DNA of 30,253 nt from Oscillospiraceae bacterium (GTDB lineage Bacteria; Bacillota; Clostridia; Oscillospirales; UBA929): assembly GCA_009784085.1 (NCBI GenBank), contig WRCJ01000007.1:1-30253 (forward strand). The letters are read 5' to 3'. The number at the start of each line of letters is the position of its first letter. Position 1 is the first letter of the stretch. Of this stretch, positions 15,954 to 23,310 are shown piece by piece. Under the pieces are notes generated by a model, which worked only from the letters and a program-made list of their open reading frames with translations, was not told the DNA's origin and ran no database searches. Made by a program: the position numbers and the translations under genes.

Positions 15954-15970
15954 TTTCTTTTATTTCCTTT

Positions 15971-17794
15971 CTAATGGGCGTTTGGGCTAAAACGATTGTA
16001 GCAGTTGTTGCACAGTATCATTTCATTCATTTCGGTATAAGAATCGAAGTAATCCCACAGCACACATTTCCTTTCGCTGCTGCAGCGATAGGCAGCGGTT
16101 GAATTATTATTATCAACATCAGGGCAATTAAAATTGTGCATGAATTCATGCGCAACAGTTCTCGTTATGCTTAAATCACCTCGGGATTTTCTTGCATCAA
16201 CTGCTGAAACTTTACCATTCATATACGCCATGCCAGTACACTGACCATGGGTGCCTTGATTACCATCGTAACACCAAACATGTGAGGCCATATACACATT
16301 CAGCGCCGCAGGATAGTTTGCAGAGTTGATAATGCCTAACATCCTGGCTGAACTCTTGTGATGATTTGGGTTGCAACTACCTGTGCCACAAGCTGTAGTG
16401 CAAATATTGCTATTGCCTCGGGGGCATCCCTGATCAGGCCGTCCAGACTCAGTGTAATGTCCGCCATTAGTTAGGCTGATGCCAAACGTATACAAGAAAG
16501 ATGGCTTGACTGCGTTATGCCACTCCGTGAATTTGCTTTTCCAAGCGTCGTTGGAATACTCAGCTCGTAACGTTTCTTCGGAATGGAAACTGACGCTGAC
16601 ATTTCTTGTTGAAGATGGCCGTACGACCACCCAATAAGACTTGGAAACGTTTGTGTTGGCAACGCTGGTGGCAGTAATTTTTGCCATCCCTATGCTAACA
16701 CCGGACACTGTTCCTGAAGAATTCACCGTTGCGACGCTACTCTTGTTTGATGTCCAAGCGATGCTTTCATTGGTTGCGTTAGAGGGAACCACAGTCTTGG
16801 TATTTGTGCCTGTGCCATTTACCAAGACACTAATTGTTCCCTTTGCAAACGATATTGATGTAACCGCAACAATTGTACTACAGTTGAGGGCTTTTGTTGG
16901 GCTATATAGCGTATTGCTGTTGTACGTCTTCTTTGCCCTGACATGTACGGTGTAGGCCGTCCCCGCAGATAGGCCTGTGAAAGTCTTACTGGTACTGGTA
17001 CCGTTCGATGTCCAATTGGTGACGACGGTACTACCCTTGAGCAGTTTCACATCATACCCCTGCGCTCCGGATATTCCAGACCACCCGACGGAGATCGTAC
17101 TGGTTGTCGCCGTGGCGGTCAAAGTCGGGGCAGTAAGTCTGGCTGCCGTTGGCACATAATAGTTATACAACAATTCTATCATCGCAACCTTGGGTATATT
17201 GTTCCCCGGCAAGAATGCTCCGTTGCCATCGCCATTCACAATACCAGCCCGATGGAGCTGGTATACAGCATCTTTTGCATATGCGTTAATGGAACTGTCG
17301 TCGGAAAACACAAAAGTCGATCCGTTATTTGGTAACGTGATCCCGCGATTGGCACAAAATCTGGAAAATAATACACAGAAATCCTGCCTTATCATCGCTG
17401 CTGTGGGACTAAACAGCGTCGCTGACGTGCCGCCGACTATCCTCGGGTTCTGGTTATATGCCCAGCTAACTGCCTTTGCGTAGTACGCGCTAGGCGAGAC
17501 ATCGGTAAATGGAATATTTACTGTTACGTTGGTTAAATCGATTCCAAAAACCTTGCACAAAACATACACAACCTGACCTCGCCCTAACACCTCAGTCGGA
17601 TTCAAGAGCGTGGAAGTGCTTCCAGATATTACTCCTTTCTCTTCTATTATATAGCGGAATATGTGTTCTTTGGCTGGCATATACGAAGATATATCGGTGA
17701 AAGAATCTATCGACACAGCCAGCGCCGCCGGGATTAGACCGATCAGCAAGGCAAGGACGAGTACGCAGGACAAGGTAACCTTAATTTTTTTCAT
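15971..17794 (-). CDS. Secreted SLH-FN3-Big2 zinc metalloprotease
   Basis: A 607-residue surface protein. The signal peptide (KKIKVTLSCVLVLALLIG) ends near AALA. Three SLH domains cover about residues 33-215, then a fibronectin III domain (about 222-312), a Big2 immunoglobulin-like domain (ITATSV) to about 400, and a C-terminal protease. The active site is HEFMHNFNCPD with His549, Glu550, His553 and Asp559; this is HExxHxxNxxD, close to the HExxHxxGxxD of snapalysin-type metzincins but with Asn for Gly. About a dozen Cys in pairs (CTTAC, CSSERKC, CNNC) suggest disulfides or a second metal. ATG 17794 is preferred over the upstream GTG at 17803 because of the AAAGGGAAG ribosome site. It leads the AT-rich operon. 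Confidence 0.75.
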   Translation of the reverse strand: MKKIKVTLSCVLVLALLIGLIPAALAVSIDSFTDISSYMPAKEHIFRYIIEEKGVISGSTSTLLNPTEVLGRGQVVYVLCKVFGIDLTNVTVNIPFTDVSPSAYYAKAVSWAYNQNPRIVGGTSATLFSPTAAMIRQDFCVLFSRFCANRGITLPNNGSTFVFSDDSSINAYAKDAVYQLHRAGIVNGDGNGAFLPGNNIPKVAMIELLYNYYVPTAARLTAPTLTATATTSTISVGWSGISGAQGYDVKLLKGSTVVTNWTSNGTSTSKTFTGLSAGTAYTVHVRAKKTYNSNTLYSPTKALNCSTIVAVTSISFAKGTISVLVNGTGTNTKTVVPSNATNESIAWTSNKSSVATVNSSGTVSGVSIGMAKITATSVANTNVSKSYWVVVRPSSTRNVSVSFHSEETLRAEYSNDAWKSKFTEWHNAVKPSFLYTFGISLTNGGHYTESGRPDQGCPRGNSNICTTACGTGSCNPNHHKSSARMLGIINSANYPAALNVYMASHVWCYDGNQGTHGQCTGMAYMNGKVSAVDARKSRGDLSITRTVAHEFMHNFNCPDVDNNNSTAAYRCSSERKCVLWDYFDSYTEMNEMILCNNCYNRFSPNAH

Positions 17795-17832
17795 CAAAAC
17801 CACTTCCCTTTATTCAGTATTTTGTCAGACGA

Positions 17833-17861
17833 ATAATAACATATACAAAATAAATTGTCAA
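17833..17861 (-). promoter_or_regulatory. Promoter of the metalloprotease operon
   Basis: On the minus strand: -35 TTGACA (17861-17856), 17-bp spacer, -10 TATTAT (17838-17833) with an extended TG. It lies 39 bp before the start codon. Confidence 0.8.
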
Positions 17862-17900
17862 GAAGAGGTAAGTCTGAAGTAAATCTTGAATTGTGTTGTT

Positions 17901-17920
17901 CACCTGTGATCACCTGTGAT
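17901..17920. repeat. 10-bp direct repeat CACCTGTGAT x2
   Basis: Two exact copies (17901-17910, 17911-17920) followed by CATG, forming overlapping GTGATCAC palindromes between the divergent promoters of the metalloprotease operon and gpsA. It may be an operator. Confidence 0.5.
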
Positions 17921-17976
17921 CATGTCAGGGAGGCCAGCTTTGGCTAAATTTGGTCGGGTTTTGCGGGGATAGTACC

Positions 17977-18005
17977 TTGCCACCTCGGTTGGGATGTGCT
18001 ATACT
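17977..18005 (+). promoter_or_regulatory. Promoter of gpsA
   Basis: -35 TTGCCA (17977-17982), 17-bp spacer, -10 TATACT (18000-18005) with extended TG at 17997-17998. The leader to the ATG is about 25 nt. Confidence 0.8.
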
Positions 18006-18037
18006 TGGGAACAATAAGGATGATGGGGAGGCTGCCT

Positions 18038-19042
18038 ATGCCTGATAAAATAGCCGTGCTGGGCGCAGGCGCATGGGGGATTGCGCTGGCCGATCTACTG
18101 ACGCGCGGCGGGCAATTTGTGGAGCTTTGGGCGCGTACCGCCGACGTGGCCGACATGATCAACAGCATCCACCGGACGCCTCGCTTGCATGATATCCCCC
18201 TGCATCCCGATGTGCGGTGCTACACGGACGCCGGCAGGGTCCTCAAGGATTCCGTCGCGGTGGTCAGCGTCATCGTTTCGCATAAGCTACGCGCCTTTTT
18301 GCGGGATACGGCGCCGCTGTGGCCTCGGCATGTGCGCGTCGTCTCGGCCACCAAGGGGTTGGAGTCGGACACCTACAAGCGGATGACACAGGTCTTGTCC
18401 GACGAGGTGCCTGCCTTGTCCCCGGACAGGCTGGCTGTGCTGTCCGGCCCCAATTTGGCGGGCGAGGTGGCGCAGGGCAAGCCTGCCTCCTCGGTGATAG
18501 CGGCCTACCATCAAGAGACCGCCCGGTTTTTTCAACAGCTTCTCCACTCGGACGCATTCCGCGTGTACACCGTCCGGGACATCGTGGGCGTTGAGCTGTG
18601 CGGCGCGATCAAAAACGTGATCGCCATCGCGGCGGGCATGTGCTCCGGCCTGCAACTGGGCGACAACGCCGTCGCCGCCGTCGCCGCGCGCGGCTTGGCC
18701 GAGATCAAGCGGCTAGGCGAGGCTGTGGGCGCCTATCCGGAGACATTTTCCGGGCTGGCGGGTTTTGGGGATATCATTGTCACCTGTTGCGGCCGGGGTA
18801 GCCGCAACCGGGGGCTGGGCGAGGAAATCGGCCGTGGCAAGCCTCCGGCCCAGGCCATAGGCGAGCGAAAATCCGTGGCCGAGGGCGTGAAAACGGTGGA
18901 GGCCCTGTACCAATTGTCGCGCAAGCTGGGCGTCTCCCTGCCCATCAGCGAGATAGTTTACGCGGTTTTGTTCCAGGGTTTCCCGGTAGACAAAGCAGCC
19001 GACGCGCTCATGCGCCGCGACGCGCGCGCGGAGAACGAATAG
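18038..19042 (+). CDS. gpsA: Glycerol-3-phosphate dehydrogenase [NAD(P)+]
   Basis: A 334-residue cytoplasmic enzyme that reduces dihydroxyacetone phosphate to sn-glycerol 3-phosphate, the head group precursor of phospholipids. The N-terminal Rossmann motif GAGAWG is at residues 9-14. SGPNLAGEVAQGKP, the catalytic-Lys helix (CGAIKNVIAIAAG) and SGLAGFGDIIVTC with the substrate-binding RGSRNRGLG are all intact. The ATG at 18038 has GGGGAGG seven bases upstream; the longer open frame would start inside the promoter. Length is normal. Malic enzyme follows in the same direction. Confidence 0.97.
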   Translation: MPDKIAVLGAGAWGIALADLLTRGGQFVELWARTADVADMINSIHRTPRLHDIPLHPDVRCYTDAGRVLKDSVAVVSVIVSHKLRAFLRDTAPLWPRHVRVVSATKGLESDTYKRMTQVLSDEVPALSPDRLAVLSGPNLAGEVAQGKPASSVIAAYHQETARFFQQLLHSDAFRVYTVRDIVGVELCGAIKNVIAIAAGMCSGLQLGDNAVAAVAARGLAEIKRLGEAVGAYPETFSGLAGFGDIIVTCCGRGSRNRGLGEEIGRGKPPAQAIGERKSVAEGVKTVEALYQLSRKLGVSLPISEIVYAVLFQGFPVDKAADALMRRDARAENE

Positions 19043-19074
19043 GCCAAAAAAAGGCCAAAAAAGGCCAAAAAAAA
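19041..19074 (+). repeat. AGGCC-A(n) repeat x3 at the gpsA stop
   Basis: AGGCC followed by 6-8 A at 19041, 19052 and 19062; the first copy begins inside the TAG stop (19040-19042). Period 10-11 bp. It fills the gap to malic enzyme. Confidence 0.75.
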
Positions 19075-19093
19075 TATGAGTTGGGGGTATACG

Positions 19094-20266
19094 ATGGACT
19101 ATCAGAAACAAGCCATGGCATTGCACAGGGAATGGGCAGGAAAAATTGAAGTGACGTCCCGCGCCGACGTCGATACCCGGGAGTCGCTGTCCACCGCCTA
19201 CACCCCGGGGGTGGCCGCGCCTTGCTTGGCTATCCAGGGGGACGAGACCCTCAGTTGGACGCTGACCCGCCGCTGGAACTTGGTCGCCGTGGTGACGGAC
19301 GGCACGGCGGTGCTCGGTTTGGGCGACATCGGCCCGGTGGCCGGTATGCCTGTCATGGAGGGTAAATGCGTACTTTTCAAAGCATTTGGGGGCGTTGACG
19401 CCTTCCCCTTGTGCATTCGATCCCACGACATCGACACTATCGTGGATACCGTCGCGCTGCTGTGCGGTTCCTTCGGCGGCATAAACTTGGAGGACATCTC
19501 GGCGCCGCGTTGCTTCGAGATCGAGCGTCGCCTGAAGGCGAAGGCCGACATCCCCATCTTCCACGACGACCAGCATGGCACCGCCATCGTGACGGCGGCG
19601 GCCTTGCTCAATGCCCTGCGCGTGACCGGTCGGTCGCTGTCCGATCTGTCCGTGGTGATCTGCGGAGCCGGCGCCGCCGGCGTGGCTGTCACCAAACTGC
19701 TGATGCATATGGGCCTGCGCGATGTCGTGCTCGTGGATCGACAGGGCGCCATCTATGAAGGGCGCGAAGGCTTAAACGGCGAAAAGGCGCAGATGGCGGC
19801 CATTTCCAACCTCGCGCGGAAAAAGGGCGGGCTGGATGTCGTCCTGCAAGGCGCCGACGTATTCATCGGCCTGTCCGGCCCCGGATTGGTCACCCAGGAC
19901 ATGGTGCGAAGCATGAACCGGGATCCCATCATCTTCGCCATGTCCAACCCGACGCCGGAGATCTGGCCGGAAGACGCGCACCAAGCCGGCGCCTCGGTGG
20001 TGGGTACCGGCCGGTCGGATTTTCCCAACCAGATCAACAACGTGCTCGCCTTCCCGGGGGTCTTCCGAGGCGCATTGGACGTACGCGCCAGCGACATCAA
20101 CGACGAGATGAAGATAGCCGCCACCCACGCCATCGCCGATTTGATCCCCGACGGGGAGCTGTCGGCGGCCTATATCATCCCGGCGCCCTTCGACAAGCGG
20201 GTCGGCCCGGCCGTGGCGGAGGCGGTGGCCAAGGCGGCGCGGGCGTCCGGCGTGGCGAGGGCCTGA
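19094..20266 (+). CDS. Malic enzyme (NAD(P)-dependent, short bacterial form)
   Basis: A 390-residue enzyme converting malate to pyruvate and CO2 with reduction of NAD(P)+. The start MDYQKQAMALHREWAGKIEV and YTPGVAAPC are characteristic. GDIGPVAGMPVMEGKCVLFK carries the catalytic Lys, NLEDISAPRCFEIE the metal ligands, and FHDDQHGTAIV the active-site Asp pair. The Rossmann motif is GAGAAG, and SNPTPEI follows. There is no PTA domain as in long MaeB. I chose the ATG at 19094, with GGGGG (19083-19087) at good spacing, over the ATG at 19076, which lies in the repeat and has no ribosome site. Confidence 0.94.
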   Translation: MDYQKQAMALHREWAGKIEVTSRADVDTRESLSTAYTPGVAAPCLAIQGDETLSWTLTRRWNLVAVVTDGTAVLGLGDIGPVAGMPVMEGKCVLFKAFGGVDAFPLCIRSHDIDTIVDTVALLCGSFGGINLEDISAPRCFEIERRLKAKADIPIFHDDQHGTAIVTAAALLNALRVTGRSLSDLSVVICGAGAAGVAVTKLLMHMGLRDVVLVDRQGAIYEGREGLNGEKAQMAAISNLARKKGGLDVVLQGADVFIGLSGPGLVTQDMVRSMNRDPIIFAMSNPTPEIWPEDAHQAGASVVGTGRSDFPNQINNVLAFPGVFRGALDVRASDINDEMKIAATHAIADLIPDGELSAAYIIPAPFDKRVGPAVAEAVAKAARASGVARA

Positions 20267-20327
20267 GCGGCGAGGGCCTGAGCGGCGAGGTTCTAAGTGC
20301 GAGGGCCTAAGCGGCAAAGACCTGCGT
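20254..20327 (+). repeat. 15-bp x5 in-frame repeat across the malic enzyme stop
   Basis: Units GGCGAGGGCCTGAGC start at 20254 and 20269 (identical), then degenerate copies at 20284, 20299 (14 bp) and 20313. The first unit is the coding end with TGA; the second and third repeat the stop in frame (TGA, TAA). Confidence 0.9.
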
Positions 20328-20458
20328 GGCGGGCGTTCATTTTTTTTTCTTATTTTGTTTAAAGTCTCTTTTCATTTTTTCCACAACCACGTCACAATCG
20401 GGCGATATACTGTGAGCAACGGTTCACAAAAATGTGGTAATGGAGGGAGACGACCAAG
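20328..20458 (+). promoter_or_regulatory. Region between malic enzyme and htrA with a candidate -10
   Basis: A run of nine T (20340-20348) follows the repeat, but I find no convincing stem before it. TATACT at 20406-20411 is a candidate -10 for htrA; a good -35 is not visible 17 bp upstream. GGAGGGAG precedes the start. Confidence 0.35.
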
Positions 20459-22195
20459 ATGTTCGATTATCATGATCCTTATCATCCTTATATCCCGAAT
20501 GAGCCCCCGGTGACGCCGGAAGATTATCCGGAGTATATGCCTTGGGCGCCGCCGGACGCCGTTATTCCCGCGAACGCCCAACCCGCAGTCGGCCAGCCCG
20601 CGAACGTCCAGCCTACGGCTGTCCAACAGGATCATATCCAACCGGATCCTGCGCCTCTCGATCCTGAGCATTTCGATCCCATGCAGCTCGATCCCATCTT
20701 GCTTGCCTCTGTCCTGCCCGATCCGATTTCGCCCGAACCTGCGCAACGGAAACCTGCGCAACAGGAACCTAGGCAACGGGACTTCATGCAACGGGATCTT
20801 ATGCAACGGGGATCTATGCCATATTACACCGAACCCGAACTGCCCCCCATGCGATCGCCCATTTACGACGCGGCCGCAACGGCCCGCCCGCCCCGCAGAA
20901 AGTTCTCCGTCCTGCCCCTGCTCGCGCTGTGCCTGTGCTTTACACTGCTGGGTGGCGCCTTGGGCGGCTTCATCGTTTACAACATGGCGGAGTTCGCCCC
21001 CGCCAGCGACCCGGCGGCCATAGGGACGACAATCCCCGCCGCCACCGCCACCACCGCGCCGGGGGGCGAAGGGCAGGAGGGCGATAATACGCCAGGCGGA
21101 GGCGAGAAGCAGAGCGGGGACGAGGAGCCGGGCGGGGCCGAAGATCCTGGCGGGGGCGAAGAACAGCAAAGCGGATCCGACCCCATCGTTTACCAGCCAG
21201 ATAAGGTGTTGACGCCGGCGCAAATCTACGATATGGCCAACATGGGCGTTGTCGCCATCTCCACAGAGACGACCGTGCGCAACGTGTTCGGCCAGCCCGC
21301 CACCCAAGCGTCGGCCGGTAGCGGCTTTATCATCTCCGAGGACGGGTATATCGTCACCAATAACCACGTCATCGAGGGCGCCACCACCATCATGGTGATC
21401 TTGGCGGGCGGCGAAAGCTACACAGCCAAGCTAGTTGGGCGCGACGCGGCAGAAGACACGGCGCTCTTGAAGATCGAAGCGGAAGGCTTGACCGCGCTGA
21501 CTTGGGGCGACTCGGATTCGTTGCGCGTGGGCGACCCGGTTGTCGCCATCGGCAATCCCTTGGGCGAGCTGGCCAACTCCATGACGTCGGGCATTGTCAG
21601 CGCCCTGGATCGCTCTGTCAACATCGACGGCACGCCGATGACCATGCTGCAGGTCGATGCTTCGGTCAGCCCCGGGAATTCGGGTGGACCCCTCTTCGAC
21701 CAGTACGGGCAAGTCATTGGCATCGTTTCGGCCAAGAGTTCCGGGAGCGGCGTGGAAGGCATCGGTTTTGCCATTCCCTCGAAAATCGCCCAATATATCA
21801 TCGATCAGCTGCACGAACACGGATATGTCGTCGGGCGGCCGTGGCTGGGCATCTCCATCCAGGAAGTGGATGAGTCCATGTCGCAGTACTACAACCTGCC
21901 CGTCGGCGTCTATGTGGTCACGGTGGAGCCTGGTTCCTGCGCGGAAAAAGCCGGCCTCATCACGGGCGACGTCATCATCGCTTTCGGCGGCGACACGGTG
22001 CGGACCCAAGAGGATCTGGTGGGGCGGAAGAACACATGTAAAGCCGGAGATACCGTCGAGGTGAAACTCGTGAGGGCGGGCCAGGAAATGACGCTGGAGG
22101 TCACGCTGGACGAGATGCCGCCTGACGAGGAAACCTCCCAGGAATCCCCTGACCTGCCGCCCTGGATGCCCAGGCAGGACGACACGGGCATGTAA
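20459..22195 (+). CDS. htrA: Membrane-anchored HtrA/DegP-type serine protease
   Basis: A 578-residue quality-control protease. Residues 1-147 are a disordered Pro/Gln/Asp-rich region on the cytoplasmic side, much longer than usual and partly built from 15-bp DNA repeats. One membrane segment follows (about 149-174), then an acidic Gly/Glu linker (about 190-240). The trypsin-like domain has His303 (NNHV), Asp333 (EDTALLKIE) and Ser408 (PGNSGGPL), the full triad. One PDZ domain is at about 460-555 (LGISIQEVD, VEPGSCAEKAGLITGDVI). The protease should act outside the membrane. The gene stands alone and ends in a 27/29-bp repeat array that starts at its stop codon. Confidence 0.95.
   Translation: MFDYHDPYHPYIPNEPPVTPEDYPEYMPWAPPDAVIPANAQPAVGQPANVQPTAVQQDHIQPDPAPLDPEHFDPMQLDPILLASVLPDPISPEPAQRKPAQQEPRQRDFMQRDLMQRGSMPYYTEPELPPMRSPIYDAAATARPPRRKFSVLPLLALCLCFTLLGGALGGFIVYNMAEFAPASDPAAIGTTIPAATATTAPGGEGQEGDNTPGGGEKQSGDEEPGGAEDPGGGEEQQSGSDPIVYQPDKVLTPAQIYDMANMGVVAISTETTVRNVFGQPATQASAGSGFIISEDGYIVTNNHVIEGATTIMVILAGGESYTAKLVGRDAAEDTALLKIEAEGLTALTWGDSDSLRVGDPVVAIGNPLGELANSMTSGIVSALDRSVNIDGTPMTMLQVDASVSPGNSGGPLFDQYGQVIGIVSAKSSGSGVEGIGFAIPSKIAQYIIDQLHEHGYVVGRPWLGISIQEVDESMSQYYNLPVGVYVVTVEPGSCAEKAGLITGDVIIAFGGDTVRTQEDLVGRKNTCKAGDTVEVKLVRAGQEMTLEVTLDEMPPDEETSQESPDLPPWMPRQDDTGM
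20738..20812 (+). repeat. 15-bp x5 coding tandem repeat in htrA
   Basis: Five units of 15 bp start at 20738, 20753, 20768, 20783 and 20798, with the core GCAACRGGA. They encode QRKPA/QRDFM-like five-residue repeats in the cytoplasmic tail. Confidence 0.85.
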
Positions 22196-22336
22196 CCGCC
22201 GTAACCGCCGCTTGGGGCATGTAACCGCCGTAACCGCCGCTTGGGGCATGTAACCACCGTAACCGCCACTTGGCATGTAACCACCGTAACCGCCGCTTGG
22301 GGTATGTTACCGCCGTAACCGCCGCTTGGCATGTAG
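22187..22336. repeat. 27/29-bp tandem array at the htrA stop
   Basis: Units begin GGCATGTAACC at 22187, 22216, 22245 and 22272, then GGTATGTTACC at 22301 and a partial GGCATGTAG at 22328. Lengths alternate 29, 29, 27, 29 and 27 bp. The first ATG-TAA is the htrA end. Each unit contains the sub-repeat CCGCCGTAACCGCCGCTT. On the minus strand it reads as Ser-Gly-Gly-Tyr-Gly-Gly-Tyr-Met; I do not think that is a gene. Confidence 0.92.
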
Positions 22337-22386
22337 TCATTGCTTATTATCGCTCTTCATTTTCTTTCTCTTTTCTTGAAATATAG

Positions 22387-22429
22387 TCCGACGGGTCAGC
22401 CGCTTGAGGGGAGTGGCTGACCCGTCGGA
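22387..22429. repeat. Perfect 15-bp inverted repeat
   Basis: TCCGACGGGTCAGCC (22387-22401), 13-base loop, GGCTGACCCGTCGGA (22415-22429). No T-run on either side. It lies after the htrA repeats and 30 bp before the next promoter, so it probably ends or protects the htrA transcript. Confidence 0.8.
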
Positions 22430-22458
22430 TGTCCGCATATTGCCCGCATATTCTTTCC

Positions 22459-22487
22459 TTTACAAAAATCCGCCAAAGATATATAAT
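22459..22487 (+). promoter_or_regulatory. Promoter of the three-gene TelA/VWA cluster
   Basis: -35 TTTACA (22459-22464), 17-bp spacer, -10 TATAAT (22482-22487). The leader to the first start is about 42 nt. Confidence 0.82.
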
Positions 22488-22535
22488 ATATGCGTAAGCT
22501 TTCCTATTTGGCGCTTTGATGAGGGGGATTCCGGG

Positions 22536-23285
22536 ATGTCCGGGAGAAGATGGATAAAACTGATCCTTTTTAATGCGGGGTTGTGCCTCGCGAATATTCT
22601 CCTGTTCTCCAACGCCTTCTGGCATCTGGACATCACGGGAGCGAACCCGCTGTCCACCTCCTTCGGCATCATGTCCATCGTGATGAGCGCGGTTTTGTTT
22701 TTCTTTGTGAATTATAAGCTACTCCTCCCCCCGCCGCCACCGCCGCCGCCCGCCCTCGACGCCCGACGGATAGAAACGCTGGCCGACTGCGCCGAGGCGC
22801 TGGATCGCTTCGCCTTCGGCAACCCGTCTATTTTTACGGATGCCTTGCAGACCGCCGCCCGGCAAATCAAGCGGATGGAAAAGAAAAAAGCCACCGTCCA
22901 TAGCATCCTGCTGGAACGCTTCACAGACACCGAAATGAGTTATGTCAAGTTTGAAAGCACCGTCTGCGGGTTGGAAGGCGTCATGCAACGCAATATCACC
23001 AGTTTGCTGAAGCGGATAAACGCTTTCGACGAAAATGAATATGAGGACATTGCGCGTATCAACGAGTCCCACAGCCGGTTGCATGAGGCGCGCCGATCCA
23101 TCCTGCGGGATTACTCCTCTTTTGTGACCCGTTGCGTGGAGGATAACGAGGAGATCCTGCTGCGGCTGGACAAACTGATATTAGAGATCTCCAAACTCAG
23201 CGACATACACGATGGCGACATAGAATCCATGCCTGCCATGCAAGAGATCGACGCGCTGATAAACGATACAAAATGGTACAAGTAG
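22536..23285 (+). CDS. Membrane protein with octaproline hinge and coiled coil
   Basis: A 249-residue protein I cannot assign to a family. Two membrane helices (about residues 7-27 and 45-64) put both ends in the cytoplasm. A run of eight prolines follows at about 67-74, then a 170-residue charged helical region (ARQIKRMEKKKATVHSILLE, RRSILRDYSSF, LLRLDKLILEISKL) that looks like a coiled coil. By position it resembles the XpaC-type membrane partner that sits beside TelA-like YaaN in Bacillus, but I see no sequence proof. The start ATG has GAGGGGG eight bases upstream. It ends 25 bp before the VWA gene and shares its promoter. Confidence 0.7.
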   Translation: MSGRRWIKLILFNAGLCLANILLFSNAFWHLDITGANPLSTSFGIMSIVMSAVLFFFVNYKLLLPPPPPPPPALDARRIETLADCAEALDRFAFGNPSIFTDALQTAARQIKRMEKKKATVHSILLERFTDTEMSYVKFESTVCGLEGVMQRNITSLLKRINAFDENEYEDIARINESHSRLHEARRSILRDYSSFVTRCVEDNEEILLRLDKLILEISKLSDIHDGDIESMPAMQEIDALINDTKWYK

Positions 23286-23294
23286 GACAAGTAG
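23277..23294 (+). repeat. 9-bp in-frame duplication including the stop
   Basis: TACAAGTAG (23277-23285) is followed by GACAAGTAG (23286-23294), so the last two codons and the TAG stop are repeated in frame. Confidence 0.8.
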
Positions 23295-23310
23295 GGAGGG
23301 GGGACGCTCC

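Noticed and set aside
20340..20348. Intrinsic terminator of malic enzyme
   Set aside because: There is a T-run, but I could not find a convincing stem directly before it.
22187..22336. CRISPR array
   Set aside because: Units are contiguous 27/29-bp repeats without unique spacers and there are no cas genes nearby.
21910..22340. Minus-strand Gly/Tyr-rich protein encoded by the htrA repeats
   Set aside because: Unit lengths of 27 and 29 bp break any single frame, and no ribosome site or conserved protein is seen.
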